From: Pholis gunnellus
Lineage: Eukaryota > Chordata > Actinopteri > Perciformes > Pholidae
Reading direction: 5' to 3'
Length of the DNA stretch: 64,000 bases
Assembly: GCA_910591455.2 (NCBI GenBank)
Contig: OU342809.1
Location: 17,160,059 to 17,224,058 of the forward strand
The notes below the pieces were generated by a model. It saw nothing but the letters and a program-made list of their open reading frames with translations. It did no database searches and was not told where the DNA came from. Shown here piece by piece: positions 51,701 through 64,000 of the stretch (position 1 is its first letter; the number at the start of each line of letters is the position of its first letter). The translations under genes and the position numbers were made by a program.

Positions 51701-53274
51701 TGAATGGGTAGGCGTACACCCCGATATGTATGCGCTTGTGTCCCCGGAGATTTAAGCTACTCAGCTCCCGTCATGGTTCCACCACTGAGGTGGGATTTAT
51801 CCTTGTGTGTGTGTTCAAAACGACGCGTCTAGCACAGCATATTACAACACCTTAATCCACAGTGGGTTATACAGCGGAGGAGTGGAAGAAGAGAGGACAG
51901 AGAGGACAAGAATAAAGGTGCAGGAACAAAGGCAAGGAGCAGGAGAAGGGAGGTTGGAAGATTAGGACAGAATCCGAGAGAATGACAACAGGAGTTAAAA
52001 CTAGATTACATGTTGTGTTCAGATTTAGTTGTCAGAGACTCCATTAAGTGCATGTTCGCTGCATTACTGTGGTTCAGCTACTCCTTGATGCAGTACAGTT
52101 GCAGAATTTTGAATTTGCTTGGTTTCTGATTGATAGTGTGGCAATAAAAACATATAATTGGCTGGTTTAGGATCATTAGAGCAGATTTCTTAAATGATGA
52201 CGTTGACTCCTATTCTCCTCCTGCATTTTAATATATCATATCTCATATTCAATCCCGGTGTGAATAAAGAAGTCAAGACACACTCCCCTGACCTGTTTTG
52301 CAGCAGTGTGTTTGTCTTTGTTTGTACTCGTGCACGTGTGTGTTCGTTTTCACACCACCAGTTTTAGTCTCTTATACAAACCACACTGCATCACGTTGGA
52401 TGTCGAAGCCTGAATGAATTCTTTGACCGTGATGCACAGGAGCGACAGGTATTGTTGAGGATGAATAGAGGAGCTTATCAGGTGTTCTCTTGGACAGGGA
52501 GTGTAGAGTTGAAGTGCTACTGTCATTTAGTAGTAGTACTAGTATAATTATTTTTCATTTATTTATTTTCTCCGTAATATTCTGGCTGATATTTTTGCCA
52601 CTGTGCAGAAATTGACTGATTATTATATAACTTGATGTAAATGATGAAAGAATATGAATGCAATTCCTTGGAAACGTGCGTCCCTCCTCAACCCTGCTTT
52701 CCCCTCCTGCTAACCCATCCCCCATCCCCCAACCTCCCTCCCCCAACCCTCTCCATCCTATCCTCTTTTCTGCCTGTTGAGTACTCGAGAAAGATATCTC
52801 TACTGACCACACATCACGCTTTAATCTCATTCATGCTCCCTTTTTTTTTCCAAAGCAGCTTCTGAGTTGCCAGTCACTGGTCTGGAGTATTTGCAGTACT
52901 TTTGCAATTCCCCCTGGACTTGAACTTTTTTCAGCTGTAATTCCATGTTTGTGCACCACCTTTAGTCCTCTGTTCACAATAAGGGAAACTAATTTAAAGG
53001 GCTTCTGAGTGTAATCTTTTAAGCTACACCTCTACTCCATAATACCTCTCCCGTGATTGCCTGTGAGGGGCTATTTAAGACTCTTGTTTCTGGGACTTAG
53101 ACATTTTATAATCACTCCATGATCTTGTTTCATGGGCTTAGGTTTCTTTCATTCAGTGTGGTTCCGGCAGGGTCGAGCAGCAGGTTTCAATGTTTAGCAT
53201 CAAGCACGAGATCTTAAATATACTGGAATGGAAATCTACCAAATCCGTTTCTTTCTGAATAATATAACTGCAAG
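51700..53274 (+). other. brsk2 intron 1 segment
   Basis: Unique sequence with a pyrimidine-rich block at 52680-52760. No exon found. Confidence 0.4.
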
Positions 53275-53640
53275 TAGGGCTGGGTGATATCTTGTGGTAC
53301 TTAGGTAGCACAATATATATATTGTATATATGAATATTAATAAAAGTATTTTAACAGTATCAATTTATAAAATGTGAAATATTTGTGAATACATTTGACG
53401 TTATGAGAATAGTACTAGACACTGTTATGTGTCAAATTAGCCAACGTGCATTTGATATGATGATGTTGTGAAAATATGATCCCATCAAAATTGTGTATAT
53501 GGTGAAATTGAATTATTTCCCTGAATTGCCAAGATATTTGTTTTAATTAGCTTTTTTGTGGTTCTGAAGCATGTTGTAATTATTAAAAGCAATAGCCTCA
53601 CAGCTTGATGAGAAGACCGATACCACTCTTATATCTATGG
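53275..53640. repeat. Degraded dispersed-repeat cluster (GGGCTGGGTGATAT type)
   Basis: AGGGCTGGGTGATATC (from about 53277) followed by AT-rich sequence resembles the end of a common fish repeat that starts GGGCTGGGCGATAT. CCGATACCACTCTTATATCT (about 53615) resembles a second family. Both are too decayed for a family call. Confidence 0.35.
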
Positions 53641-54111
53641 TCCCCAAAATGTAAATGTCCACAGAAATAAAGACAACCTAATGGAGATTTATTCTGTTAA
53701 CTGTGGAGTTGTGGGATTTCTGTCATCATTTGTTGTTGATGACTGTAACAATGCGATGCGTTATTGTTGGGGGAACATTTAAGCTGTCAGTAGGGATGGG
53801 AGGTTAGCTTTCTGCAAAATGAGTCTCATCACATCCTGTAGTATATGTGGGGTTGGAGCTGAGGCAAAGGGAGAAAATTAAATGGGGGAGTTATTTTGGG
53901 AAAAAAAGAGAGGGGATCTAATCCAGAGCTATACCCCCCCCCCCCCCTCACTCGTTGCTGCTTCCCCAGACAGATTACTGGGCTTTGAAGGCGCCCTCTG
54001 CAGAGGCAGATTTTTAAAATGGGGGCTATTGGATGGGATAGAGAGAGGGGGGGGGGTTGGAGTGGAGAGGGGATGGGATATAAGTCAGGGAGGGAGATTA
54101 GTATTGCTGCG

Positions 54112-54112
<1 letters not shown>

Positions 54113-54139
<27 letters not shown>
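54113..54139. repeat. (GT)13 microsatellite beside G-rich tract
   Basis: Pure GT run preceded by G runs at 54048-54057 and a C run at 53934-53947. Confidence 0.9.
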
Positions 54140-54142
<3 letters not shown>

Positions 54143-56078
54143 GAGAGAGGGGCTGTCAGACAGAGAGTGACAGAATGAATAGTTTGAGTCTTTATCAATG
54201 TATGTTTGTGCACTGTATGTTCCCGCGTGCAGGTATTTATTTAAAATGATAAAGGTTTGAAAGGTATGACGGCACAGTCTCACCCATCCCCTCTCTTCAC
54301 CGTTCCTACCTTTCCTCCTCTCCGCCTGCTTCTTCCATCCATCCTTCCTTCCTCCCGCTTCATCCCCCTGTGACGTGCTATAGTTATAATCCACTCAGAC
54401 ATGTTCTGATGTTTGGGGTATTTTTGCTTTCTGTTGAGTGTTTGCACTCCCCCACACACTCTTTTACTCCCTCGATCTCTCTAAATCCCTCACTTTCTAT
54501 TTTCGAGAGAGAGAGAGAGAGAGAATGTGAATCTGCTGTTTGTTTATTTGTTCATCTGCGTATCTAGTAAAGATGGCATGATAATGGGGTTTCCTGGTAT
54601 ATACACATCCATCTGAGTACATGTATTTTGTCAGATGGAGAGTAAATATTGTGTCTCTGTGTAGTATGTGCGTGTTTGACTGTGTGTCTTGTATGTGAGG
54701 TTGTGTCTGCTGGGTGCTGTGTGGTCCACAGTGGGGGCTCCTTGTTCACTGAAGGCCAGGTGTCTCTCCTCTCGGCTTCTTTGCTCCCCAGAGCTCTGCA
54801 GGCTGTTTGATCTCAGGACGAGCTACAAGTGTGTTTGTTCTGATCGTGCATACGTACATACAGTGGAGTTTTTTGCTTGCCAGGTAAATCCAAAAGTTGA
54901 GTATCGGAACGCCATAAGGAATTCATTTAATACACTTAACTGATAAACTAACAGACGCCACGTCATCCACACCTGTTGCTCCAGTGATCAACCCTAATAG
55001 ACTTTATACCAACATGGTATTGTATGTAGGTCTTGGTAGAAGATCAAGACAAATGTATTATATGGCAGCTTGTGTTTAGATTAACAATTGGAACAATTTC
55101 CTAAATAAAAACACAAATCTACAGACGGATATAAATATAGTCCCTCTAAAATAAATCATCACTTATGAGTCACTAGAAGTGTGTGGTGTCTGTACCTCGC
55201 TCGACCACTGCTTCTCTCTCGCTCTCGCTCGTCACGCAGTCCAGTTGTTTTTGTGCAGCACGGAGGTAAAACATGAAATATTAGATTTATTTAGTATTGT
55301 TTTAAGATACCTGGTACTTTTTTAATTGTTAATGTACATAGTGACTGATTGTTGATAGAGACCCTGTGGAGCTAAAGTACGTTATGACTTTGTGCTTGCG
55401 TACATGCCAACTGAGCATATACGCTGCATTTACCTAAATCTGTGAATCTATGAGCCATATTATAAATGGATCAAAAAGGACTATCCTCCAGTATTTGTCC
55501 AGGGTGGCTGTACCACAGCTGTATACGGTATATATGTTCGTGTTTGATGTTTTTAAACCTCTGCAGCCATTTTTGTCTCATCTTTGGATGCAAAGTTAGA
55601 TTCAGCCTACAGTCACACAATAGATTAGCCATGCGGTGTCGCCGCTGACGTCATGGCCCATTGCAAATGTTTTCCTTTCATTGCAGTCTGATCTATGACT
55701 ACCAATGAATGGATTAGCAGATTCAGGTCACACTCTCCATTCCCGTCATTTTCTGTTCCGTTCTTGTTGGTTATCCATTCACTGTTGCTGAATAAAATCT
55801 AAACACCAATGTCTGCGTCACTGAGTGAGCCATACCTCCCAGGCGCGAGAATACCCACAATGCAACACTCTGCGTTGCTAATCCTATTGGCTGCTGACGA
55901 ATCAACAGCATTCTGCAGTATGCGTCACTCCTGAGCAGAGTGCCAGGGCGATGCTCAATGCTTAACTATACCGTAAGCTTGTCAGATATGAATGAACTGG
56001 AGGACACAGAATTTAAACTGTTTGTGAGTGTTTGTGAGTGCGCAAGAGTGTTTGTGTGTGTGTGTGTGTGGTTCCCTG

Positions 56079-56080
<2 letters not shown>

Positions 56081-56157
<77 letters not shown>
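56081..56157. repeat. (TG)38 microsatellite
   Basis: Pure TG, 77 bp, preceded by a shorter GT run at 56053-56070. Confidence 0.96.
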
Positions 56158-56159
<2 letters not shown>

Positions 56160-56834
56160 GTATCAGGGACTCTGTGGGTGTTGTTTGAGGGGAGAACCTC
56201 CCCTCTCCTCCAGTGAAGTTGAATTAGCAGAGCTTATGGAACGATTTCATGTTAATGCTGCCAAATACAGTTCTTTAATCTGCCGTGATTCCCTGTGCAG
56301 CATGGTCTTACTGCTGAAGAATACCCTGATTACTCTTCTATCGCATACATTAACTTTTACTGCCCTCCGAGTTAAAAGCAGGAGTGGAGAGAGAGGTTTT
56401 GGAAAGCTGGACGGAACCAAAGGAAAGGGAGGTTAAATCGAGACACAGTGTGACAAGAGAACAGAGTTGTGTTTTACAGAGAAACTGCTGCTTCCAAAAC
56501 CTTCAATAAATTGATAAATTGTTTGTAACCTTTTTCCCATAGTGATAAACACTTCAGTAGCCACGATCTGAATCTCAGTTCAGAACTACGACTGCGCCAA
56601 ACCACAAGAAGCAGCCAGGCATTATGATTACCATTTAAGAACAAACACAGCAACAATGCTACGCATGGGGGGAAAAGCCTGATTTACCTCCATTGACTTG
56701 GTTACATGGGTAAGAGAAGGGGGGGGGGGGGATGTTGAAGAACAAGAAAACGAGGGGCAGAGGCAAAGGAGGGGGTTCAGGGCCCAGGATTTAATTTCCG
56801 CTTTGCACTGTGAGATAAGTCAAGCTTAATGAGC

Positions 56835-56965
56835 TGACAGAGAGAGAGACGGAGGGAGCAGGGGAGCTATGAGAGCCGGGGCACTGAGAACAGGGGAGTT
56901 AGGAGGAGGAGAGAGGAAGGGCAAGCAGGAAGGGAGGAGGAGGAGGAGGATGGGGGGGGTAAGTG
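56835..56965. repeat. Purine-rich (GGA/GAGG) tract
   Basis: About 130 bp of G/A-rich sequence with GGAGGA units and an eight-G run. The matching long frame on the other strand is low-complexity. Confidence 0.75.
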
Positions 56966-57077
56966 ATTGTGGAAAGAGGGGGTATCCTGCAGGTCCCGTC
57001 AGGCTAGACACATGAAGACAGGAGAGCAACAGAGAGAAAGGTGATGAAGGAGAGATGGGTAAAAGTATTCTGTCAGC

Positions 57078-57080
<3 letters not shown>

Positions 57081-57116
<36 letters not shown>
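57081..57116. repeat. (GT)18 microsatellite
   Basis: Pure GT, 36 bp. Confidence 0.95.
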
Positions 57117-57118
<2 letters not shown>

Positions 57119-57212
57119 CTGATTTTTCATTATGTGAAAAATCCAAAGTGTAGATAGCCGTATTCACTCGGTCCTCAGGAAGGTGTTGAACGATTTAAAC
57201 GTTTGCTTTTCT

Positions 57213-57337
<125 letters not shown>

Positions 57338-58122
57338 AGACTCTCAGATGAATCCTAGTGATTCCTGCTATGCTGACAGTAGCTGCACGATTTTTGCTGA
57401 CGAAAGCTCTTGTGTGTGTCTGCTTGCTTCTGTTCTTAAGGGATTCTATACTTTATATACTGTCGGCTCTTTTTCATCCTGTAGTAGTTTCACATTTGTA
57501 GTATTAATCCAAAACGTATACAAACATTGAGAAAAGGTAAAGTGTGAAATAAACAACAACCAGCAACTGACGTGGGTCTTTTTTTTATGAATGTATGTCT
57601 GCTTCTACTCTGGCTGATCCAATTCTGCAATTACAACTAGCCTGTATTTTGGAGGGAAATGAAATAGAAAAGGCAGGAAGTGGAGGGAGAAAGTTGTAAC
57701 AGATCTGAAATGAACAGGTAAAGACTTGAGGCTAAAGGTTGAGGGAAGAGTACTAGCTTGAAAGCGAGTGAAAGGTCATTCATGTAGACTTAAAGGAGCT
57801 GTTCCAGGGCTGTTTGCATAAGCCGACACCAGGAGCTCTCCGTGGTGCTGAAGAAAGCATGAGCTCTCTTTGCTCCCTCACAGTCCTTCTCGTCTTTAAG
57901 ACGATTCCTTATTTGTATTGACGTCGCTTCACATTATAGCAAGGTGCCAATAAATCCTCCCTTTATTAGACCTCTTGTATTGATCCATCTTTTTTCTTCT
58001 CTTCAGATCTCTAACTCTCTCTGCTTAATCTCTGCTGTTTCTTCCCTCCTGCTTTCTCCTTCTTCTTCATTCGGAGGGAAATGTCAAGCTCTGTCTCTGT
58101 CGTGAGTCCATGAGCTCTGTAG

Positions 58123-58159
58123 AGGGAGGGAGGGAGGGAGGGAGGGTGGGGGGGGGGGG
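58123..58159 (+). repeat. (GGGA)n plus G-run, quadruplex-type motif
   Basis: Six GGGA-type units are followed by T and a run of about 12 G. It has many more than the four G3 tracts needed for a quadruplex, on the brsk2 sense strand. Confidence 0.9.
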
Positions 58160-58507
58160 CAGTGCCATGACCCCCTTCTCTGGGGCTGAACGTGAGAGAT
58201 TTGCCTAAATGCCAGCAAGACTTTGATGGTGGCATCGGCAGGATTGAGGCAAAGGAAATTACATTTACATTCTCGCTATTGCGGCCTCATCGTGGTCAGT
58301 TAAAGATGCAGCTAATTATTGCTGGACCAGACCAACCGTGTTGATAGTCTGTGCATTAATTCTGGGTGTCTCTCTGAGCGCATACATACGTGAATATATG
58401 CTTTCCTTTGTGTTGCTTGATACTGATATGATGTTGTGAGCACACAGGCACGTATCTGAAAATGCTAAACAGGTGGGAGATAAGCTTGAATGATTTGCTG
58501 CACTGTC

Positions 58508-58511
<4 letters not shown>

Positions 58512-58550
<39 letters not shown>
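58512..58550. repeat. (TG)19 microsatellite
   Basis: Pure TG preceded by CTGT units. Confidence 0.95.
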
Positions 58551-58552
<2 letters not shown>

Positions 58553-58728
58553 ACCTGTGATAATGTTCCACCGAGATGTGACTCCCAATGTGTGTGTGTG
58601 TTTGTGTGAGAAGGTGTGAGTGTGCTGTTAATCAGGCTGTCACATGTAAGACAGAGTCCTGCAGGGAAAAAGCCTGTTGTGTCTGGAGTTCTCCACAGGA
58701 TGCCCCTTCACCAACATACAAAGTGTGT

Positions 58729-58854
<126 letters not shown>

Positions 58855-58977
58855 GTTTTCTCTTTGTTTGCCCTTTTTCTCCCAGAGCTGACGGATGAGC
58901 TTGAAGCCTTGTAGTTCACAGGAACTCTGGTCTTAACACTTAGTATCAGAGTCAGGTCTTTCTGTATAAGTAAGGTC

Positions 58978-59400
58978 GGTCCACCACTTTGGTGCAGACT
59001 GAAGTATCTCAACAACTGTTTGATGGATTGCCGTAACATCTTGTGCAGACATTCACGTCCCCCAGTAGATGAATCCCATCGACTTTGGCAATCCCCTGAC
59101 TTTTCCTCGAGAGCCATTATGAGGTTGGCATTTGTGCTTTTGAGTAAAATATTGGATGGACATCCATTACGTTTGGTACAAACATTGACGCCCCCCTTTA
59201 GGATAAACCGTAGTAACTTTCGGAATCCTCTGACTTGTCATCTAATGCTACCATCAGGTCAAAATTTCAATTTGTCCAATTCTTGCTCCAAAACTCTTAA
59301 TTTTTCAGCCTCATTGTACTGTTGCTACATGCTGATGTTAGCATTTAGCTCAAAGCACCGCTGTGCCGAAGTACAGCTTCACAGAGCCGTTGGGTGTTTC
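58978..59400 (+). repeat. Teleost dispersed repeat (CTCAACAACTGTTTGATGGATTG type), internally deleted
   Basis: CCACCACTTTGGTGCAGACT, then TCTCAACAACTGTTTGATGG, then CAATCCCCTGACTTTTCCTC, ATCAGGTCAAAATTTCAATT and GATGTTAGCATTTAGCTCAA follow, in order, an abundant fish repeat that I recognise by text. Half-units repeat inside (ATTGGATGGACATCCAT versus TTGATGGATTGCC). A central part of the usual repeat between about 59290 and 59310 seems missing. Class not known to me. Confidence 0.7.
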
Positions 59401-59678
59401 GCGAATGGTGTTTTTTAAATTCTTGTCTTTATTTAATCCGATTTTTTAACATATTCACTGAAATTCCTGATACAATATCAGATTGTTTAAATATAAAGCA
59501 ACAAGTTTGAGCCTCACAGTATGTAAGTATAAGAACTGATCGTAGTGAATGAAATCTGAATACAAGAAAAAGAAAGCAAGTGAGGAAAAAAAGAGAAGGA
59601 GGAGCATGTGTGCCATGCTGTAGGGGAGTAACAGCTTCTTTCACCACCTATTCTCACACGTACCACAGCTGTCTGTGA

Positions 59679-59856
<178 letters not shown>

Positions 59857-60418
59857 TGTCACACATTACACATGTTCTAACTGGTAAAGCCACTCACCCA
59901 CTAACCCTCCTTCTGACACTTAAACATAATACATTTTTCTTCATGCTCACGCAGGCATGAACACGTGAACACTCACAATGTGCACACAGCCTCTCGCACA
60001 CACTGACTTCAGGGATGTAATTTGTCCTCTGTCGTTCCGTTAGTGCAGGTGGACGGAGCAAACGGGAAACGGCGAATGAGCGAGGGAGGACGGCATAGAG
60101 AGGCGTAGTTTGTCGTTTGTCGGTAGCTGCGGGATAGAAAAGTGACACAGAAAGAAGATATCAATAGGATGTCTGTGCGCATGTTTTCGTTCTTTTACTC
60201 TGCGTGTCCCCCTGTGTAAAGGCAAGCGGTAACAGACAGCATGCGCTGCGGCTGTAAAGGCCAGAGAACCCTCTGCATTTGCATTGTTGGATGTCCGCTT
60301 GTATTTCCTCAACAGCTGTCAGGGTTACGCTGTTGAGGGTAGACACTGGCCTTTCTGACTGTTCGGTTAGCCTCGACCTCACATCTGTTTTTCTCTGTTG
60401 CTGCATCCCAACGCCAAC

Positions 60419-60423
<5 letters not shown>

Positions 60424-60467
<44 letters not shown>
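60424..60467. repeat. (CA)22 microsatellite
   Basis: Pure CA, 44 bp. Confidence 0.95.
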
Positions 60468-60469
<2 letters not shown>

Positions 60470-60658
60470 AGGACACGCGATGGTACGCTTTAGGCTCCAG
60501 GTCCAGAAGACTCTCTTTTCTGTTAAGCTTCAGAGAAGTTGCTGGCATGCACTTAAAGCTCTATTTCATTTGCAGTAAATCTCCAGTGTGAATGTTCCAC
60601 AGAGATATGTAGCATCCAGTTGGGCAAAGAAAATATCAGATCAATTAATACTATAAAG

Positions 60659-61159
60659 CAGTGGTTCCCAAACTTTTTCTGTCAAGCCCCCCTTTGATGA
60701 TATAGGAACATTGTAAGCCCCCCACCCCAAATGGGTCGTACCTTCTTTGTTTTTAATAATTTTTTTTCCCTCTATGCTTTTTCACCGCCGTTTAATGTCA
60801 GATCAGCAATATAATGACATTATAAACAATGTCAAACAATGAGAAAGCAAAAGGCCCGCGCTCAACCCAGTTTGTGTTTGATTGCGCAATCTGAGATCGC
60901 TGCCTCACCTCGCGTGTCTCCTGTCTGTTTGAACAGGACATGCGCAAATTCAGCGATTTTGACTATAAAAATGCTTGAAATGATTGGAATCATACAGGAA
61001 TTACATTTATAGCACAGATCAGTTGAGAAATGTTAATATTTATTTTATCATTATTTGTTTTTTACCTTTCATGATGACACATCCCTGAGCCGCGCCCCCC
61101 CCCCCCCCCCCCCCCCTGTAGTTCCACCGCGCGCCCCCCCCCCAGTTTGGGAACCACTG
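60659..61159. mobile_element. hAT-type MITE with 8-bp target-site duplication
   Basis: A 501-bp insert begins CAGTGGTTCCCAAACT and ends with the exact reverse complement AGTTTGGGAACCACTG, a 16-bp perfect terminal inverted repeat of hAT style. It is flanked on both sides by the identical 8-mer CTATAAAG (60651-60658 and 61160-61167), the duplication length made by hAT transposases. No transposase frame is inside, so it is non-autonomous. It contains a 22-base C run (61095-61116) and a second C run next to the right end. The intact ends and duplication suggest a fairly young insertion. Confidence 0.92.
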
Positions 61160-61167
61160 CTATAAAG

Positions 61168-63199
61168 TAAAGCGAGCACGTTTACATTTGCTTTTGAAGA
61201 ATCAAAGTAACAACAAAAAAGCAACACTGACATCATCGAAGCGCCTACCGGGGCCTATTCTCACAGAGCAGTGCATGGTGGGAGAAGGTCACCCTTTTCT
61301 GTGAATCGGCCGCTTCATTTCCCAGAGTGCTGCTTGAGTGACTGCTTCAGTCGTCTGTGCCTGTGGATGTGTGTGTTAGAAGTTGAGTGAGTGATGTCGG
61401 GGCCCTGAGTGGACAGCCTTTTTTTTTTCAACTGCAGTGAATCACACTCCATCTATCTACGACAGAACAGTGCTCAGGCCCTCACTGTACTCTCCCCCTC
61501 CTCTGTCCAATACTTCAGACTGCTCCTTCTCTACTGGGCCTCCGCTCCTCAGTTCCTTGCTTTTCTCCCCCACAATCGCAGATCTGTCTGCGCTCGTTCG
61601 TTTACTCCCTGCAATGCTTCACGTCTCCGACCTGAACCCGCCTAGCCTCTAATCTTAGATGGCCAATCCTATGGAATATCACCTTATGGGACCAAAATTA
61701 CCTGTATTGATAATAATTAAGACATTCTATATATCATATTACAATAATAAAAACTACCTCAGATATCACCTTTGTGAAAACAAGATTGCAAAACACTCTT
61801 TCTTTCTCTCGTGTATAATTTCAATTTAAATGTGATGGGGTTTTGGGCTGTTGGTTGGGCAAAACAAGCCGTTTGAAGGCATCATCATCTTAGTCTTTGG
61901 GAGTTTTTATAAACGAAACAACTGGGGAGATAAAAAAGTTAGTAGCAGCCTTATAGTAGAGCATGAATTGTTTAATCTGGAGGGACTTACATGTTTGTCT
62001 TTTTAGCAACACTTATTTTAGGCTTTCAGGGTTGTCTCTTTCTCTTTCTCTCCAAACACGAGCTCAGAGACACAAACAAACACAACCACACAAAGCAAGC
62101 ACACAGTTCAGACTGAAGACGCTGTAGTACTTCTCATAAGGGACTACTACTTGTTAACTTGACAAGCTCGTAGCGCAGCTGCCCATGCACCATATGGCAC
62201 TGGGACAGAAACTTAACACAGTAACAGAGGGAGGGGCTGATATATAGAGGGAGATTCGGTAATGGTGAGCAGGAGAGAGAATTTAGGACTAAATAATTTC
62301 ATTATAGCACGGCGAGTCTCTCACAGCAATGGGCAGCAGCACAAGTAAAGCTGATAGAATGTGATGGCTGACCTTCTCAACAGTTAGTGCAGTTTAGATA
62401 CACATTCATCCACACGCAGTTAATACGTCCACAGTCCCCGAATAGCTACAGTACATGCCCAAATTTAATTTCTCCCATGCACTCATTTGTAAGTAAATGA
62501 ACGTCGTCTGCTATTGATATCACGAAAAGGTCACTGCAGCGTCTTGTCTCAAAATAGTTTTTCTTTCTTTTTAAACAAAGTTGTGTGCATTACTTCAACT
62601 CCACACTTTCTGTGAACTTCACCGCCCCTCTCCTCCTCCTCCTCCTCCTCCACCCCCCCCAACCCCCCGGCCTCTCTTCAGTGCCAGATGGTGCATCACC
62701 GTTAGCAGGCAGAGACGGGGAGAAGGAAAGAATAGTGAGATGGGGATAGCCCGGCAGGCAGTCCATGTATTATTAATTGTGAGTAATAGAGGCTTGTATG
62801 GCTGTATACATTATTGAGGCCAGGTCCTTCCGAGGGCAGTTAAGCTGAAGTGGCGCTTGGGTTAATGGATTGGGACAGAGTCTGGCTGAGAGCACATTTA
62901 CCAAGGGCCTGGTATAAAGTTAGTTAGCACCTGTTTATACTACTCTTCAGGTGCGTATAATTCGGACACTTTTAAGTACTTCACACCAGTGTGGTGCAAA
63001 TTTGTGTTGAAGCAAGCTGGCATATAGTCTGAAGACACACCACTGACTAGTTAAAAATAAGAAATTAAGCACATTAATTGTTTTACATTGCATTAAACTC
63101 CTGAATTCATTGTGCTTGGTGTCCACGGTAAACTTGTGTTCATATTTTTATGATAGGAATGGATCAAATGATATGTGTAATGTAGGGTGGTATTCATAT
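61168..63199 (+). other. brsk2 intron 1 segment
   Basis: Mostly unique, with a CTC/C-rich patch at 62625-62668. No exon recognised. Confidence 0.4.
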
Positions 63200-63500
63200 A
63201 CCTTTTTTTTCCTTCCCAATGCTGATTTCGATTCCTCACGTTCTATATCGCCGATGCCAAGTACCAATCTGATACCAGTGTGTTTAAAAACAAATATATA
63301 TGTATTATACAGTTTTAACAACTGTATACTACTAACGCAAAACAAATATGTAAAGCCTTGCATACTGTGCATGTTGCACTTTTACTGGTGGGATTTTTCA
63401 GTGTAAAATATTGCCATATTGCTGAGATTTGTCTGGCTCTGGCTGAGGTTACACTCTCCGCTAACACCTGTGTGATCGGTACTGCTCTTCATCAACTCTC
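63200..63500. repeat. Possible degraded dispersed repeat (GCCGATGCCAAGTACC... type)
   Basis: GATTTCGATTCC, TATCGCCGATGCCAAGTACC, AATCTGATACCAGTGTGT and, further on, TTGCACTTTTACTGGTGGG and ATTGCCATATTGCTGAGA recall a GATACC-rich repeat found in many fish. The copy is decayed and its ends are unknown. Confidence 0.35.
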
Positions 63501-64000
63501 AACAGAGGTGAGGAAGAGGCGGTATGGCTCACTCGTTTGCTTCTTTCATCATCATCCTCAACCTGAAGCTGGGTATTGTTTGACAGTTTTTAAGACCAGT
63601 ACAAATACCATACTAGAAATCAAAAAATACATTATAATTAAAATATTTAATGTTGCCATAAAACAAGCCTCAATACTTTTAATTTAAATAAAGCCCAGGT
63701 TAGAATGAACGCATTATACAGTTATACAATCATTCAGTATCTAATCAAAGAATAAGTCAACAAAAATAATGTGACCTAAGCCAATTTAAGTACTCTTTGG
63801 CCAACACTCAGAGGACTGAGGTTTGATAGCACGAACTGAATCTGAATCACAGCACAGTTGTGTGTCTGTCGGCGCTGCATGAGCCCTGTTCACAGTCTGC
63901 TGCTCAAACACCTACGTCGAGTACCCGCTTGCACACGGTGCATTTTGTCTGGATAAGCTCTTTACGTGGCAAACTGTTGAGCTGTAACGCTAGTATGTCA
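63501..64000 (+). other. brsk2 intron 1, right edge
   Basis: AT-rich unique sequence. No exon recognised before the window ends. Confidence 0.4.

Noticed and set aside
53478..53490. ATCAAAATTGTG, which could encode IKIV of the kinase beta-3 strand
   Set aside because: An in-frame stop lies just upstream and the next codons are not NRE. It falls in a decayed repeat.

Overview
This is eukaryotic nuclear DNA, almost certainly from a teleost fish and probably a percomorph. The evidence is split coding exons with GT-AG splice sites, an LDH-A protein of fish type, several teleost-style dispersed repeats and many long (CA/GT)n microsatellites. There is no operon, CRISPR array or other prokaryotic feature. 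Only two protein-coding genes are supported, and both are incomplete here. They sit head to head about 15 kb apart.

Left edge, 1-3575, minus strand: the 5' part of ldha (L-lactate dehydrogenase A chain). Five coding exons are resolved to the base (136-253, 409-582, 689-862, 976-1093, 1654-1779). They encode residues 1-237 of about 332. A non-coding first exon (about 3387-3458) lies behind a TATA-like promoter with CRE-type and HIF-type core motifs. The last coding exons lie beyond position 1.

About 3576-18180: intergenic DNA. It holds a palindromic (AT)n array (4379-4558), a probable solo LTR (about 6803-7252), a degraded LINE ORF2 fragment (12185-12364), microsatellites and unique sequence that may include regulatory elements.

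18180-18701, plus strand: promoter/5' UTR and first coding exon of brsk2 (BRSK2/SAD-A kinase). The exon encodes 31 residues and stops inside the ATP-binding glycine loop. No second exon was found, so the remaining 45.3 kb reads as a very long first intron. That intron is packed with (CA/GT)n arrays (several of 100-173 bp), pyrimidine- and purine-rich tracts, a clean hAT-type MITE with an 8-bp target duplication (60659-61159), and degraded copies of dispersed repeats that I recognise from fish genomes but cannot name.

The two genes have no direct functional link: ldha is glycolytic, brsk2 is an LKB1-activated neuronal polarity kinase. I found no credible new biological system. The best leads are the exact-TSD MITE, a perfect 18-bp hairpin at 21828-21866, the palindromic AT array, the motif cluster in the ldha promoter and the microsatellite density of the brsk2 intron.
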